Below, piece by piece: positions 19,016 to 27,629 of a stretch of 64,000 bases of DNA. The stretch is from RYN-230 sp963851025 (GTDB taxonomy: Bacteria > Actinomycetota > Actinomycetes > Streptosporangiales > Streptosporangiaceae). Position 1 is the stretch's first letter, and each line of letters opens with the position of its first letter. The notes under the pieces are model-generated. The model saw only the letters and a list, made by a program, of their open reading frames with translations, ran no database searches and was not told the DNA's origin. Made by a program: the position numbers and the translations under genes. Location: NCBI GenBank assembly GCA_963851025.1, contig CAWKOA010000008.1:186001-250000 (forward strand), given 5' to 3'.

Positions 19016-19126
19016 CCGGGCTGTTAACCAGGGCCTGGCCTGCCAGGCACCAGCGGGCCGCCGGGGCATACCCTGTCCAGAGCCGCGGGCCGGCCGGGCC
19101 ACGCCGTGCTCGAGCGAGGAGGGGCC

Positions 19127-19564
19127 GTGGCCGCCATGACGCCCGCGCAGACCTGGGACTTCCTGATGGAGGGGACCCGGACCGGGCACCTGGCCACGGT
19201 GCGGGCCGACGGGCGCCCGCACCTCAAGCCGGTATGGTTCCTGCTGGCCGGGGAGCCCGGCGACTTCCAGGTGATCTTCACGACGGCCGCGGACACGGTC
19301 GCCGGGCGGAACCTGCGCCGGGACGGCCGGGTGATGATCTCCGTGGACGACCCGGTCCCCCCGTTCTCGTTCGTGCTCATCGAGGGCACCGCCGGGCTCA
19401 GCGAGGATCCGGCCGAGCTGCTGGACGTGGCGACCAGGCTGGGTGGCCGGTACATGGGCGCCGGCCGCGCGGCGGAGTACGGGGCCCGCAACGGCGTGCC
19501 CGGTGAGCTGATCGTCCGGGTGACCCCCACCCGCGTCCTGGCCCAGCGCGACATCGCGGACTGA
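19127..19564 (+). CDS. PPOX-class / F420-dependent oxidoreductase-like split-barrel protein
   Basis: About 145 aa of the pyridoxamine-5'-phosphate-oxidase-like fold: TGHLATVRADGRPHLKPVWF, IFTTAADTVAGRNLRRDGRV and ELIVRVTPTRVLA. Actinomycete members bind F420 or flavin and reduce varied small molecules. GTG at 19127 is chosen because GAGGAGGGG lies directly upstream; ATG at 19136 is an alternative. It stands alone between unrelated genes, so no substrate is suggested. Confidence 0.8.
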   Translation: MAAMTPAQTWDFLMEGTRTGHLATVRADGRPHLKPVWFLLAGEPGDFQVIFTTAADTVAGRNLRRDGRVMISVDDPVPPFSFVLIEGTAGLSEDPAELLDVATRLGGRYMGAGRAAEYGARNGVPGELIVRVTPTRVLAQRDIAD

Positions 19565-19725
19565 CCGCTGACCGCGGGCCGGCCGCGGGCGGCGCGGCGG
19601 GGCATCGCGGGCGGGCCACGATCACGCACATTCCGGGCCATCAGGTGCCATATCCGGGTAATACCGGTAACCGGCCCGAACTGGGCAACAGTTTTGTGCC
19701 GCGCCGAAGCGGGAAAGTACCGCGT

Positions 19726-19956
19726 ATGCCAACGGACAGGTCAGCGGGCCGGATCCGCGCATTTGCCTTTGGTGCCGCCACGCTTTTCGATATCACTGGC
19801 GCCGTCATCTACCGGGCTCTCCGGGCCGAGATGCCGGACCCCGGGGCAGTTCCCGCAGAAGGCCCGTTCCAGCTCGCCACGAAAACAATTGAGGACGCGC
19901 ATTCGGAGGCGGTTATGCGCGCCACCAAGACGAATGGCGTGGACGTTTCCGCGTGA
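19726..19956 (+). CDS. Small unknown protein, translationally coupled to the next gene
   Basis: 76 aa, starting MPTDRSAGRIRAFAFGAATL. The first half has a short hydrophobic patch (FAFGAATLFDITGAVIY) and the second half is polar. I do not recognise a family. Support for it being real is the stop overlapping the GTG start of the following membrane protein gene by 4 bp (GTGA), codon usage with GC-rich third positions, and no competing frame. A GGGAAAG stretch upstream could serve as ribosome site. Confidence 0.55.
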   Translation: MPTDRSAGRIRAFAFGAATLFDITGAVIYRALRAEMPDPGAVPAEGPFQLATKTIEDAHSEAVMRATKTNGVDVSA

Positions 19957-20798
19957 CTGACGACGACGGCACCACCGAGTCCGGCCACCCTTCCGATCCG
20001 GGAGCCGGCCTGGGCAGCACGCCCGATCCCGGGCCAGGCCTGGGCGGCACGCCCGATCCCGGGCCGGTCCCGGGCCGCACGCCCGGGCCGCCGCCGGGTG
20101 GCCGCGGCGCCCGGGGCCCGCGCCATCCGCGCCTCACGCTGCCCGGATTCGGGGTGGCACACCCCGGCGCGCCTGGCCCGGCCGCCGCGCCTGCCGCGCC
20201 CGCGGATCCTCCGCCGGCCGTCCCGCTGGTACCGGCCGCGGCGGCCGCTACCGCACCGCCCGGACCGGGGGTCCCGGCCCCGCCCCCGGCGACGGCCCCG
20301 GCCGCGGGCCGGACGGCCCACCCGGGCACCACCGGCCCACCCGACGGCACCGCTCCCCCGCTGGACATCGACCAGCTCGCCAGCCAGGTGTACGAACGGA
20401 TCGGTGACAAGATGGACCACCGCCCGGATACGGCCCAGGACACGCCCCCGGCGGAGCAGGCGATCATGCTCCGGGACAAGGCACCCGAGCTGTATGACCT
20501 GTGGCTCAAGATTGCCCAGGAAAAGGCGGCGACCAGCAACTACGTGCAGCGCGCCCCGTATGAGGTGCCGGAGCGGCTGGCCCAGAGCGGCCGGCCGCGG
20601 GCGCTGAGCGCCATGATCGTGGTCCTGGCCTTCTGCGGGTACCTGGCCTCGCTGGGCGGCCCCGGACCCTACATCGGGGGCCTGATCGCGATCCTCGACC
20701 TGCTGGTCATGCTGGCCCTGTTCTTCGGGCTGCGGCCCGACCACCTGACCGACTCCAGCCGCCCGCGCAAGCGCCGGTTAATCCGGGCGGCCCCTTAA
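19953..20798 (+). CDS. Proline-rich membrane protein, possibly DUF2335-like
   Basis: About 281 aa. Residues 1-135 are Pro/Gly/Ala-rich with a repeated GTPDPGPG unit near the start. The C-terminal half has an amphipathic segment (QVYERIGDKMDHRP, then EQAIMLRDKAPELYDLWLKI) followed by two hydrophobic helices (ALSAMIVVLAFCGYLASLGG and GGLIAILDLLVMLALFFG), like DUF2335 proteins. GTG at 19953 is coupled to the small upstream gene. Function unknown. Confidence 0.6.
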   Translation: MTDDDGTTESGHPSDPGAGLGSTPDPGPGLGGTPDPGPVPGRTPGPPPGGRGARGPRHPRLTLPGFGVAHPGAPGPAAAPAAPADPPPAVPLVPAAAAATAPPGPGVPAPPPATAPAAGRTAHPGTTGPPDGTAPPLDIDQLASQVYERIGDKMDHRPDTAQDTPPAEQAIMLRDKAPELYDLWLKIAQEKAATSNYVQRAPYEVPERLAQSGRPRALSAMIVVLAFCGYLASLGGPGPYIGGLIAILDLLVMLALFFGLRPDHLTDSSRPRKRRLIRAAP

Positions 20799-20819
20799 CC
20801 CGGGCGGCCCGGACGTACT

Positions 20820-20854
20820 GAGCCCCCCGGGCGCCGGACGCGCCCGGGGGGCTC
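20820..20854. terminator. Strong GC hairpin between convergent genes
   Basis: A perfect 15-bp stem (GAGCCCCCCGGGCGC with its complement) around a 5-nt loop lies between the ends of the plus-strand membrane-protein gene and the minus-strand secreted-protein gene. There is no T-run, but the location fits a bidirectional terminator. Confidence 0.7.
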
Positions 20855-20894
20855 AGCGGTTACCGCCGGGTCTCGGCCCGGCCGTCCCGCGCGA

Positions 20895-22689
20895 TCAGCA
20901 CCAGCGCCTGGTCTGCGGGTTGGCGATCACGGGACTGGCCAGCGTCCCGCCGTACCGGGCGATGTCCGCCGTGCCGTACTGCGCGTCCTTGCCGAACGTC
21001 TTCGACGTCTGGCCGGCAATGACGTTGCCGAAGTGCCACACGCAGCCGAGCTTGCCACCGTGGCCCAGCGTCCAGAACGGGTAGAACTTCGCTCCGGTGG
21101 GCGGCGCGGTGCAGCCCGCCCCGGTGGTGACGTTGCAGTTAGCCTCGGACCCGGCGACATCCGTCTCGAACTGGATCTTCGGATAACTCTTCCCGTGCGA
21201 GAACGGCCCTATATAGGCGAACGAGGTCGGGTGGTTGGGTGAACCGTCCGGCCAGTCCTTGATATAGGAACTCCCGTCGAAGTCGAGGTCACCATTCTGG
21301 AAGTAGTTATCCTGGCAGCCTGCTATAGGCCAGGATACTGTCTCCGCGGCGCCATTGACGTTGATCGGGCGCGGGCCCGCGGGGGCACACGTCATGTCCG
21401 AGTACTCGCACAGAGTTCCCAGAGGCGAAGTTGTCACTCGGGCAGGCCGCGCCGCCCTGGGTGGTCGCGTTCTGGCACACTCCGGTGCTGGCGTTGCACG
21501 GCCCCTCACCGACCTTCCCCGCCCCTTCGGTACCGCCGACGCAGGTCTGCGCGGTCTTCGGGTCGCTGAACGTCTGGCCGTCGGAGTAGCTGGCCGTGTA
21601 CGGGTAGCTGTGGGTGACCGAGGAGCAGGTCTCGAAGTGCCCGATCTCCTGCTGCATCAGCACCCCGCCCTCCAGCGCGGCCCAGGGCACCTGGTTCTGC
21701 TGCCTGGCCGTGTTGTACTCCGGGTGGAAGTTGAACGGCGTGCCAGCACAGGTCTTGTAGTTCGTGTTCATGAACCCGTTCTTGCCGCTGGCCACGACGT
21801 ACCCGGTCTGGTGCGTCGTGAGGTCAGCGACGCTGGCCAGCAGGCCCTGGGGCGTGTCACGGAGGGTCGTTGCCACCGTGTCACCCTGGTTCATCATGAG
21901 CGTCTCGTGGTTCGGCGTGAACGTGCTCACGTCGGCCAGCTGCGGGCTGGGCGGGCCGGCGGGCACGCCGTTGCGCTGCAGGAAGGCGAAGTTCACCGGC
22001 TCTTCGCAGGCCGTGTTGATGTTGGCGAAGTTGAACTCCGACTCGAGGCTGTCGATGGTCAGCGCCGCGCACCAGTGCGTGGAATCACAGCTCGGCGCGT
22101 CCACGAACGGCTGGTAGCCCGGCGGGTAGAACTGCAGCTCCAGGAAGGCCGACCCCGCGGCGTTGGGGTCGTTGATCGCCCCGCTGTTGGAGTCGCTGTC
22201 CGGCTTGCAGGGGTTCTGCGGGTAGGACCCGGGGTCGCAGATCGGCAGGCCGAACCAGGGCGCGGGGCTCAGCTCCGCATAGTCGCTGACCGTCTTCCCG
22301 TTCGGGGACACGGTCGGCTTGCCCTTGGGGTCTACCCCGAGCTTATTCACGTAGGTCATGTTGTTGCCGGAGCCGGGAGCGCTGGAGATGAACTTGATCG
22401 ACGGCTCGTCGTGCCCGACATACGTGCCGTTGTCTTCGAAACGGCCGTTCCAGGTCCCGCGCGGGTCAGTGCAGCCGCCCACCATGTCCTGCCGGACCTC
22501 GTGGTACTTGGGGCTGTGCCCGTTGCAGTCCATCATGCTGGTCGACTTGGGGGCGATGCCTTTGCTGGCGCTCGCCGCTGCTGTCCTGGTGGAAGCCGCG
22601 CTGGCGCTCAGCCCGCTCGCTGCCACGGTTCCGATGATGACGATTAATGATCCTGCCAGCGCACACAGTCGCGCCCACCGCTTGCCCAT
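20895..22689 (-). CDS. Large secreted protein of unknown function, one apparent frameshift
   Basis: About 597 aa with a Sec signal peptide (RLCALAGSLIVIIGTVAAS followed by ASA). The mature protein is Asn/Thr/Tyr/Trp-rich with many cysteines, for example SMMDCNGHSPKYHEV, GLPICDPGSYPQNPCKPD and FNFANINTACEEPVNF, suggesting a disulfide-bonded extracellular beta-protein. I recognise no named domain. The frame changes near 21410, between DNFASGNSV and LCEYSDMTC. ATG at 22689 is preceded by GGAAGGA. A promoter with TTGACA lies about 140 bp upstream (22807-22836). Terminates against the hairpin at 20820-20854. Confidence 0.72.
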
Positions 22690-22806
22690 CGACGTCCTTC
22701 CGGGAGGTTCGCCAGAACGCACAACGACACGCGGGCGCCTGCCCGGAGCCCAGGTGATGGCCCCCGCGCAACCGCCCAGAGCTCCTTCTTGCCGGGCTCT
22801 GCAGAC

Positions 22807-22836
22807 GTCTTATTGCCTCGCTGAGGTTTTTGTCAA
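22807..22836 (-). promoter_or_regulatory. Sigma70-type promoter for the secreted-protein gene
   Basis: On the minus strand TTGACA (22831-22836) is followed after 18 bp by TAAGAC (22807-22812), in an AT-rich island unusual for this DNA. It would give a leader of roughly 110 nt ahead of the ATG at 22689. Confidence 0.55.
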
Positions 22837-22954
22837 CCTTTATGCAGCTCGTACCGGGTTTCGCCGGAGACTTTTTGGTTTTCCGGCCCGGCCCTATCGG
22901 GCCTGCGCGGGCCGGCCCAGGCCAGCCCCGGGGCCGTTAAAGTAAAGAGAATGC

Positions 22955-22995
22955 AAAAAAATGCGCGGGCAGCCCCTCTCGGGACTGCCCGCGCA
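22955..22995 (-). terminator. Rho-independent terminator of cspA
   Basis: A hairpin with arms TGCGCGGGCA and TGCCCGCGCA (22962-22971 and 22986-22995) is followed on the minus strand by seven T residues. It lies about 50 bp after the cspA stop. Confidence 0.85.
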
Positions 22996-23046
22996 CAGCA
23001 GAATGCCGGCCGTAGGCGGTCTCACCGCCTGAGCAACCGGGTCCGG

Positions 23047-23250
23047 TCAGACCGGGCGGACCTGCTCAGCCTGCGGACCCTTCGGGCCCTGGCCTGCGGT
23101 GAACTCGACGCGCTGGTTCTCCTGCAGGCTGCGGAAACCGTCAGTCTGGATGGCGGTGTGGTGTACGAAGACGTCGGCGGTGCCGTCATCAGGGGCGATG
23201 AAACCATAGCCCTTGTCAGCGTTGAACCACTTCACGGTGCCCTGAGCCAC
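23047..23250 (-). CDS. cspA: Cold-shock protein, CspA family
   Basis: 67 aa single cold-shock domain starting MAQGTVKWFNADKGYGFIAP. RNP1 (KGYGFI) and RNP2 (VFVHHTAI) are intact, so it should bind single-stranded RNA/DNA as a chaperone. The start is GTG, preceded at normal spacing by AGGAG. The gene is followed by a strong intrinsic terminator. The upstream 350 bp have no gene and could hold the long structured leader seen in some csp genes. Confidence 0.93.
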   Translation of the reverse strand: MAQGTVKWFNADKGYGFIAPDDGTADVFVHHTAIQTDGFRSLQENQRVEFTAGQGPKGPQAEQVRPV

Positions 23251-23604
23251 GTGCTCTTCTCCTACGGGAACGATTATCGGGATCCACGGACGTGTCTCCC
23301 GGGTTGCTGCGACAGTCTGCCCTACAACGGCGGGGCACTGTGTGATCCACGACCCCGGGCAACGAATTGACCGGCGCCGACACGCTCACGAACTTCGGCT
23401 ACAACCAACGACCATTGAACACCATCACGCCACGTGGCGCTGACGGCTCGCCCAGTTGTCAGCATCTGCCCTGGTCAGCAGCACAGGGCCGGACGGCGGG
23501 CCACCCGTTGACCCAGCCCCCCGCAGTGCGGAAAACTGCCCCCTAGGTCGCTGTTCACGCGGAAATAGTCGATTACCTGCTCATCGGCAACGGAAAGAGT
23601 TGTG
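23251..23604. other. Gap between cspA and GSA-like aminotransferase
   Basis: 354 bp between divergent genes. It must contain the promoters of both. I see no clear TTGACA/TATAAT pair, no tRNA and no supported small ORF. Confidence 0.5.
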
Positions 23605-24978
23605 ATGACCCACCAGACTTCCCCGATCGACCGCGGCTGGCTCGCCGAGCTGACCGACCGTGAGCTGCGCCGTTTCGCCGACGGGCACCCGGTCTCGGCG
23701 GACCTGTTCGCCCGGGGGCAGCAATCGCTCATCGGCGGGGTGCCGATGCCCTGGATGATGCGCTGGGCCAGCGGGATCCCGCCCTTCGCGGCCCGCGCGG
23801 CGGGCGCCACCATCACCGACGTGGACGGGCATGAGTACGCCGACCTGTGCCTGGGTGACACCGGCGCGATGACCGGGCACGGGCCGCCGTCCGTGCTGGC
23901 GGCCCTGGCCGAGCAGGGCAAGCGCGGCATCACCACGATGCTGCCCACAGAGGACTCGCTGTGGGTGGCCGGGGAACTGGCCCGGCGGTTCGGGGTGGCG
24001 CGGTGGCTGTTCACGCTCAGCGCGACCGACGCGAACCGCGCCGCGCTGCGCATCGCGCGGCAGATCACCGGCCGCCCCAAGGTCCTGGTGTTCAGCTACT
24101 GCTACCACGGCTCGGTCGACGAGACCTTCGCCGTCCGGGACGCCAGCGGCGCGACGGTGTCCCGGGAAGGCAACGTGGGCCCGCCGGTCAACCCGGCGGC
24201 GACTACGGTCGCCGTGGAGTTCAACGACCTGGACGCCCTGCAGAAGGCGCTGGCCGACGGGACCGTGGCCTGCGTGCTCGCCGAGCCGGCCATGACCAAC
24301 ATGGGCATCATCCTTCCCGACCCCGGCTACCACGAGGCACTGCGGGAACTCACCCGGGCGGCGGGCACGCTGCTGATCATCGATGAGACGCACACGCTCT
24401 CGGCCGGGCCCGGGGGCTGTACCGCCGCGTGGGGCCTCGACCCGGACCTGGTGACGCTGGGCAAGGCCATCGGCAGCGGCGTCGCGTGCGGGGCCCTGGG
24501 CATCAGCGGCGAGGCCGTGGGCCAGATGCTGGCCCAGGTCGACGCGGACTACGAGGACACCGGCGGGATCGGCGGCACGCTGGCCGGCAACGCGCTGTCC
24601 ATGGCCGCGATGCGGGCCACGCTGAGCACCGTGCTCACCCCGGAGGCCTGGGACCGGATGATCCCGCTGGCCACCAGGTTCCGCGACGGCGTGCGGGATG
24701 CCGTGCACGAGTCCGGCCTGGGCTGGCACGTGACCCAGCTCGGGTGCCGGGCCGAGTACCGCTTCCAGCCGGGCCCGCCGCGCAACGGCACCGAGGCCTA
24801 CGAGGCCGCCGACTCGGAGCTGGAGCGCTATTTCCATCTGCACGCGATGAACCGCGGCGTGCTGATCACGCCGTTCCACAACATGGCGCTCATGTCACCC
24901 GTCACCCAGGAGGCCGACGTGGACCGGCACACCGCGGTCTTCCGCGAGGCCATCGCCGATCTCCTGGCGGCCCCCTGA
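23605..24978 (+). CDS. GSA aminomutase-like class III PLP aminotransferase
   Basis: 457 aa, starting MTHQTSPIDRGWLAELTDRE. Class III fold with SYCYHGSVDETFAV, IIDETHTLSAGPGG and PLP lysine in LVTLGKAIGSGVACGALG. The overall layout is that of glutamate-1-semialdehyde aminomutase relatives, but no haem genes adjoin it and the divergent GGT/THG loops argue for another amino-acid or amine substrate. GTG at 23602 precedes the ATG at 23605; a weak GGAAAGAG site lies upstream. It is a single-gene unit. Confidence 0.82.
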   Translation: MTHQTSPIDRGWLAELTDRELRRFADGHPVSADLFARGQQSLIGGVPMPWMMRWASGIPPFAARAAGATITDVDGHEYADLCLGDTGAMTGHGPPSVLAALAEQGKRGITTMLPTEDSLWVAGELARRFGVARWLFTLSATDANRAALRIARQITGRPKVLVFSYCYHGSVDETFAVRDASGATVSREGNVGPPVNPAATTVAVEFNDLDALQKALADGTVACVLAEPAMTNMGIILPDPGYHEALRELTRAAGTLLIIDETHTLSAGPGGCTAAWGLDPDLVTLGKAIGSGVACGALGISGEAVGQMLAQVDADYEDTGGIGGTLAGNALSMAAMRATLSTVLTPEAWDRMIPLATRFRDGVRDAVHESGLGWHVTQLGCRAEYRFQPGPPRNGTEAYEAADSELERYFHLHAMNRGVLITPFHNMALMSPVTQEADVDRHTAVFREAIADLLAAP

Positions 24979-25042
24979 CGCCCGTTTCCTGACGGGGCCG
25001 GGGCGCGGGATCATTTTCCGGGCCGGCCCGGGTCAGGTCAGG

Positions 25043-27094
25043 TCAGCGGGGCTCGAAGCGGGCCCGCATGGCGCGCGTCACCGGCTGGAACCGGGGCTGG
25101 ATCCGCGGCGGCGCCGCTAAGGCGGCCCGCACACCCGCCCAGGCCTGCTGCCCCGCTGGCCGGGCCGATCGCGGGCCCGGCCGGGGGCCGGCCCGGCGGC
25201 CGGTGACTCCGTGGCGCCCGCGGCTGCGCGTGCGGGCCAGCTGCGCCGTCGCCCGGGCCACGTCCAGCAGCTGGGCGAGGTCGGCCGGCGACTCGGCGGT
25301 GAGCAGCCGCCTGGCTCCCGGCTCGTCCGGACGGCCGATCAGGGCCCACCACTGCATGGTGGAGCGGCCGAACCAGATGCCGGCCTCCGGGTAGCGGGCC
25401 GCCATCACCGCCCGGATGTCCCGCAACGAGGCCTCATAACCATCCGGGAAATCCGGCTCGGCGGCTCCGTCCGTGACCCACCGGATCTCGGCCCAGACCA
25501 GCCGGCCCCGGTGATCCCCGCACATCCCGGTGCGTTCCGCCAGGGCCCGCACCACGCGCAGGCCCCGGCCGTGCTCGCTGAGCTGGTCGCTGCCGAGCTG
25601 ATCGACGCTGAGGGAGCCGAGGCCGGGTGACCCCATGCCGAGCGGGCCGGGGCCCAGCGGATCAGTGCCAGGCGCCAGGTGCGGGGTGGTGCGCGCGCCG
25701 CCGTCGGCTACCGCGACGCGGACCGTCACGGGGCGGGTCTGCCAGGTGAGTTCCACGGCGAAGAAGCCCTGCGCGCCGCTGGCCGTGTGCCGGACCGCGT
25801 TGGCGGCCAGCTCGATCGCGACCGTGACGACGTCTTCGCGGGCGGGGCCGCTGGGGAGCAGCTCAGCCAGCCAGTACCGGACGCGCCGCAGTTCCGCTTC
25901 CTGCCCGGGAAAGACGCGCCGCCAGCGCTGGACAGGTGCGGGCGGGGCCGGCGCTGGCAGCGCTGCGGCCGGGGCGGGCGCTGCGGTCGGGGCTGGTGCT
26001 GGTGCTGGTGCTGCCCGGACGGGCGGCGTCGCCAGCCCGGCTGGCACGCCCGGTGCCAGTGGCGGTGGCGGTGGCGGGGCGGGAGGTGCGACCGGAGCCG
26101 GGGCGAGGATCGGTACGGGGGGCGCGGGGGGCGCGGACGGTGCAGGAGCCATGGGCTGCACGTAGACCGGGGGCGGCTGGTACGCGCGGGCCGGCTCGTA
26201 GGCAGGGGCCGGCGATACGCAGGGGCCGACTCATAGCCCGGAGCGGGCCTATAGGCAGGGGCCGGCTCATAGCCCGGAGCGGACCTATAGGCGGGGGCGG
26301 CTCATACGCAGGGGCCGACTCATAAACCGGGGCGGGCCTGTAGGCAGGGGCCGGCTCATAGACCGGGGCCGGCTCGTACGCCGGGAGGGGCCCATACCCC
26401 CGAGGCAACTCCTGCCCCCGGGCCGGCTCCTGCACCCGCGCCGGCTCGTAGACAGGGACAGGCTCGTACGCCTCGGACGGTTCGTAGATCCGGGAGGGTT
26501 CGTAAACCCGGGGCGCCTCGTAGGAGGGGGCCGCGCGGTAGGCGGGATCCTCCCGGTAGGCGGATCCTCCCGGTAGGCAGGACTCCCCGGATACCCGGGA
26601 GCCGCCGGGTAGCCCGGAGGTGGCGCGTGGCCATCCTCCGCCGGATAGCCACCGCCCGCCGCATAGCCACCTTCTGCCGGATAGCCACCGCCCGCCGGAT
26701 AGCCACCCTCTGCCGGAAAGCCACCCTCCGCCGGACGGCCCGCGCCCGCGGGCTGCGCGGGATAGGCCGGCACTGGCTGGTGCGGCGGTACGGGCTGATA
26801 CGGCGCCGGTACGGGCTGATACGGCGGAGCCGGCTGGTACGGCGGACCCGACGCGTCCGCGGGAACGGCGGGGAGGGGCCCGGAGATCGGCGGCGGCCCA
26901 GCCTGGTGGAAGGGCCAGGCCAGCGCGGGGACGGGATCGGCTGGGCTCGTCTGCGGCTGCGCGTACATGCCCGGGGCGGCGAACGTGCCCGGGTGCGGCA
27001 CCATCACGGGCGGCCCATCCATTCCTGGCTGCGGAAACACCGGTCCCGCCCCCCGGCGCGGCAGCTCCTGCCACCCAGGTGACCGACGGTCCAT
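25043..27094 (-). CDS. Pro/Tyr-repeat protein with C-terminal RsbW-like ATPase domain, frameshifted
   Basis: Minus-strand gene of about 680 codons. N-terminal residues are Pro/Gly/Tyr-rich with PPYQPVP, then GGYPAE and then YEPAPVYEPAP-type repeats. The C-terminal part holds a histidine-kinase-like ATPase domain: VTVAIELAANAVRHTASGAQ (N box) and LSEHGRGLRVVRALAERTG (G box), as in RsbW/SpoIIAB anti-sigma kinases and actinomycete 'ATP-binding proteins'. A further ~110 residues follow. The repeat part moves between three frames (shifts near 26570, 26290 and 26190), so the N-terminus is less certain than the ATPase half (26161-25043, one clean frame). Confidence 0.68.
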
Positions 27095-27212
27095 CGATCC
27101 GCGAATGGCTGCCTCCCTCTCAGGTCAGGATGCTGGCAGGCCGGCGGCCCAGCTGAGCGCGGGAGGGACAGACCGTAAGGAATCAGTAAGGGATACCGTT
27201 CCGTGGTCGCCA

Positions 27213-27241
27213 TTGACAGCGCTTACATCCATTCCTAGCAT
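27213..27241 (+). promoter_or_regulatory. Sigma70-type promoter for LacI/GH16 transcript
   Basis: TTGACA (27213-27218), 17-bp spacer, TAGCAT (27236-27241). Transcription would begin near 27248 and give a leader of about 380 nt before the LacI start. The -35 overlaps a LacI-type operator. Confidence 0.65.
27214..27227. promoter_or_regulatory. LacI-type operator O1
   Basis: TGACAGCGCTTACA matches the symmetric LacI/CcpA-type box TGTAAGCGCTTACA at 12 of 14 positions. It overlaps the -35 box and spacer of the promoter, a position expected for repression. Confidence 0.6.
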
Positions 27242-27258
27242 CTCTGGTACCAACCGGA

Positions 27259-27272
27259 TGTAACCGCTTACA
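27259..27272. promoter_or_regulatory. LacI-type operator O2
   Basis: TGTAACCGCTTACA matches TGTAAGCGCTTACA at 13 of 14 positions. It lies just downstream of the predicted transcription start and 45 bp centre-to-centre from O1, so two dimers could cooperate on the same face of the DNA. Confidence 0.62.
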
Positions 27273-27430
27273 AAGAGCCGTTCCTGGCAGCCCCCTGGTA
27301 GGCCAATCACGCGCTGGCGGTCAATGATGATCACAACCCGCACCGGGCACCCGCCCCAGCCCGCACACCACGCCCCAGCCCCCCACGCCTTGGCCCCCCG
27401 CGCCCCGTCCCCCACGCCCCGGGCCGGCCC

Positions 27431-27490
27431 GGCTTCGTGATCATGGGATTGGTGTCGTCCCAACGACACCAATCCCATGATCACGAAGCC
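27431..27490. repeat. 28-bp perfect inverted repeat with 4-nt loop
   Basis: The left arm at 27431-27458 (GGCTTCGTGATCATGGGATT, then GGTGTCGT) is exactly complementary to the right arm at 27463-27490; the loop is CCCA. It would be a very stable hairpin in RNA or a cruciform in DNA. It lies in the predicted leader of the LacI transcript. It could be an interspersed REP/MITE-like element. Confidence 0.85.
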
Positions 27491-27629
27491 CGCACCCGCC
27501 TGCACGACCCCCGCACCTGCCTCCGGGCGCCCGGCACCCGCCAGCGCGCCCCCCGCACCCGCCCGCGTACCCCCGGCGGCACCCGCCGCCGACCCCCGGC
27601 ACCCGCCGACGCGCCCCGGGAGTCTCCTG

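Larger units (their letters stand above)
22690..23046. other. Gap between secreted-protein gene and cspA
   Basis: This 357-bp non-coding stretch is locally AT-rich. It holds the leader and promoter of the leftward secreted-protein gene and the terminator of cspA, both annotated separately. No further gene is supported. Confidence 0.6.
27095..27629. other. 535-bp regulatory region upstream of the LacI-GH16 pair
   Basis: Divergent gap. The left part holds a promoter and two LacI-type operators, the middle is an extremely C-rich stretch (27345-27430), then a 28-bp perfect inverted repeat, then about six variants of GCACCCGCC (27490-27610). No gene is supported, although a frame runs from inside the inverted repeat into LacI. 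Confidence 0.6.

Noticed and set aside
23605..24978. Haem-pathway HemL
   Set aside because: GSA-like fold only; no hem genes adjoin it and key surroundings differ. The ferrochelatase 38 kb away is not linked.
27477..27629. Extended N-terminus of the LacI protein starting in the inverted repeat
   Set aside because: Adds 51 low-complexity Pro/Ala residues before a helix-turn-helix that is normally N-terminal; GTG at 27630 is adequate.
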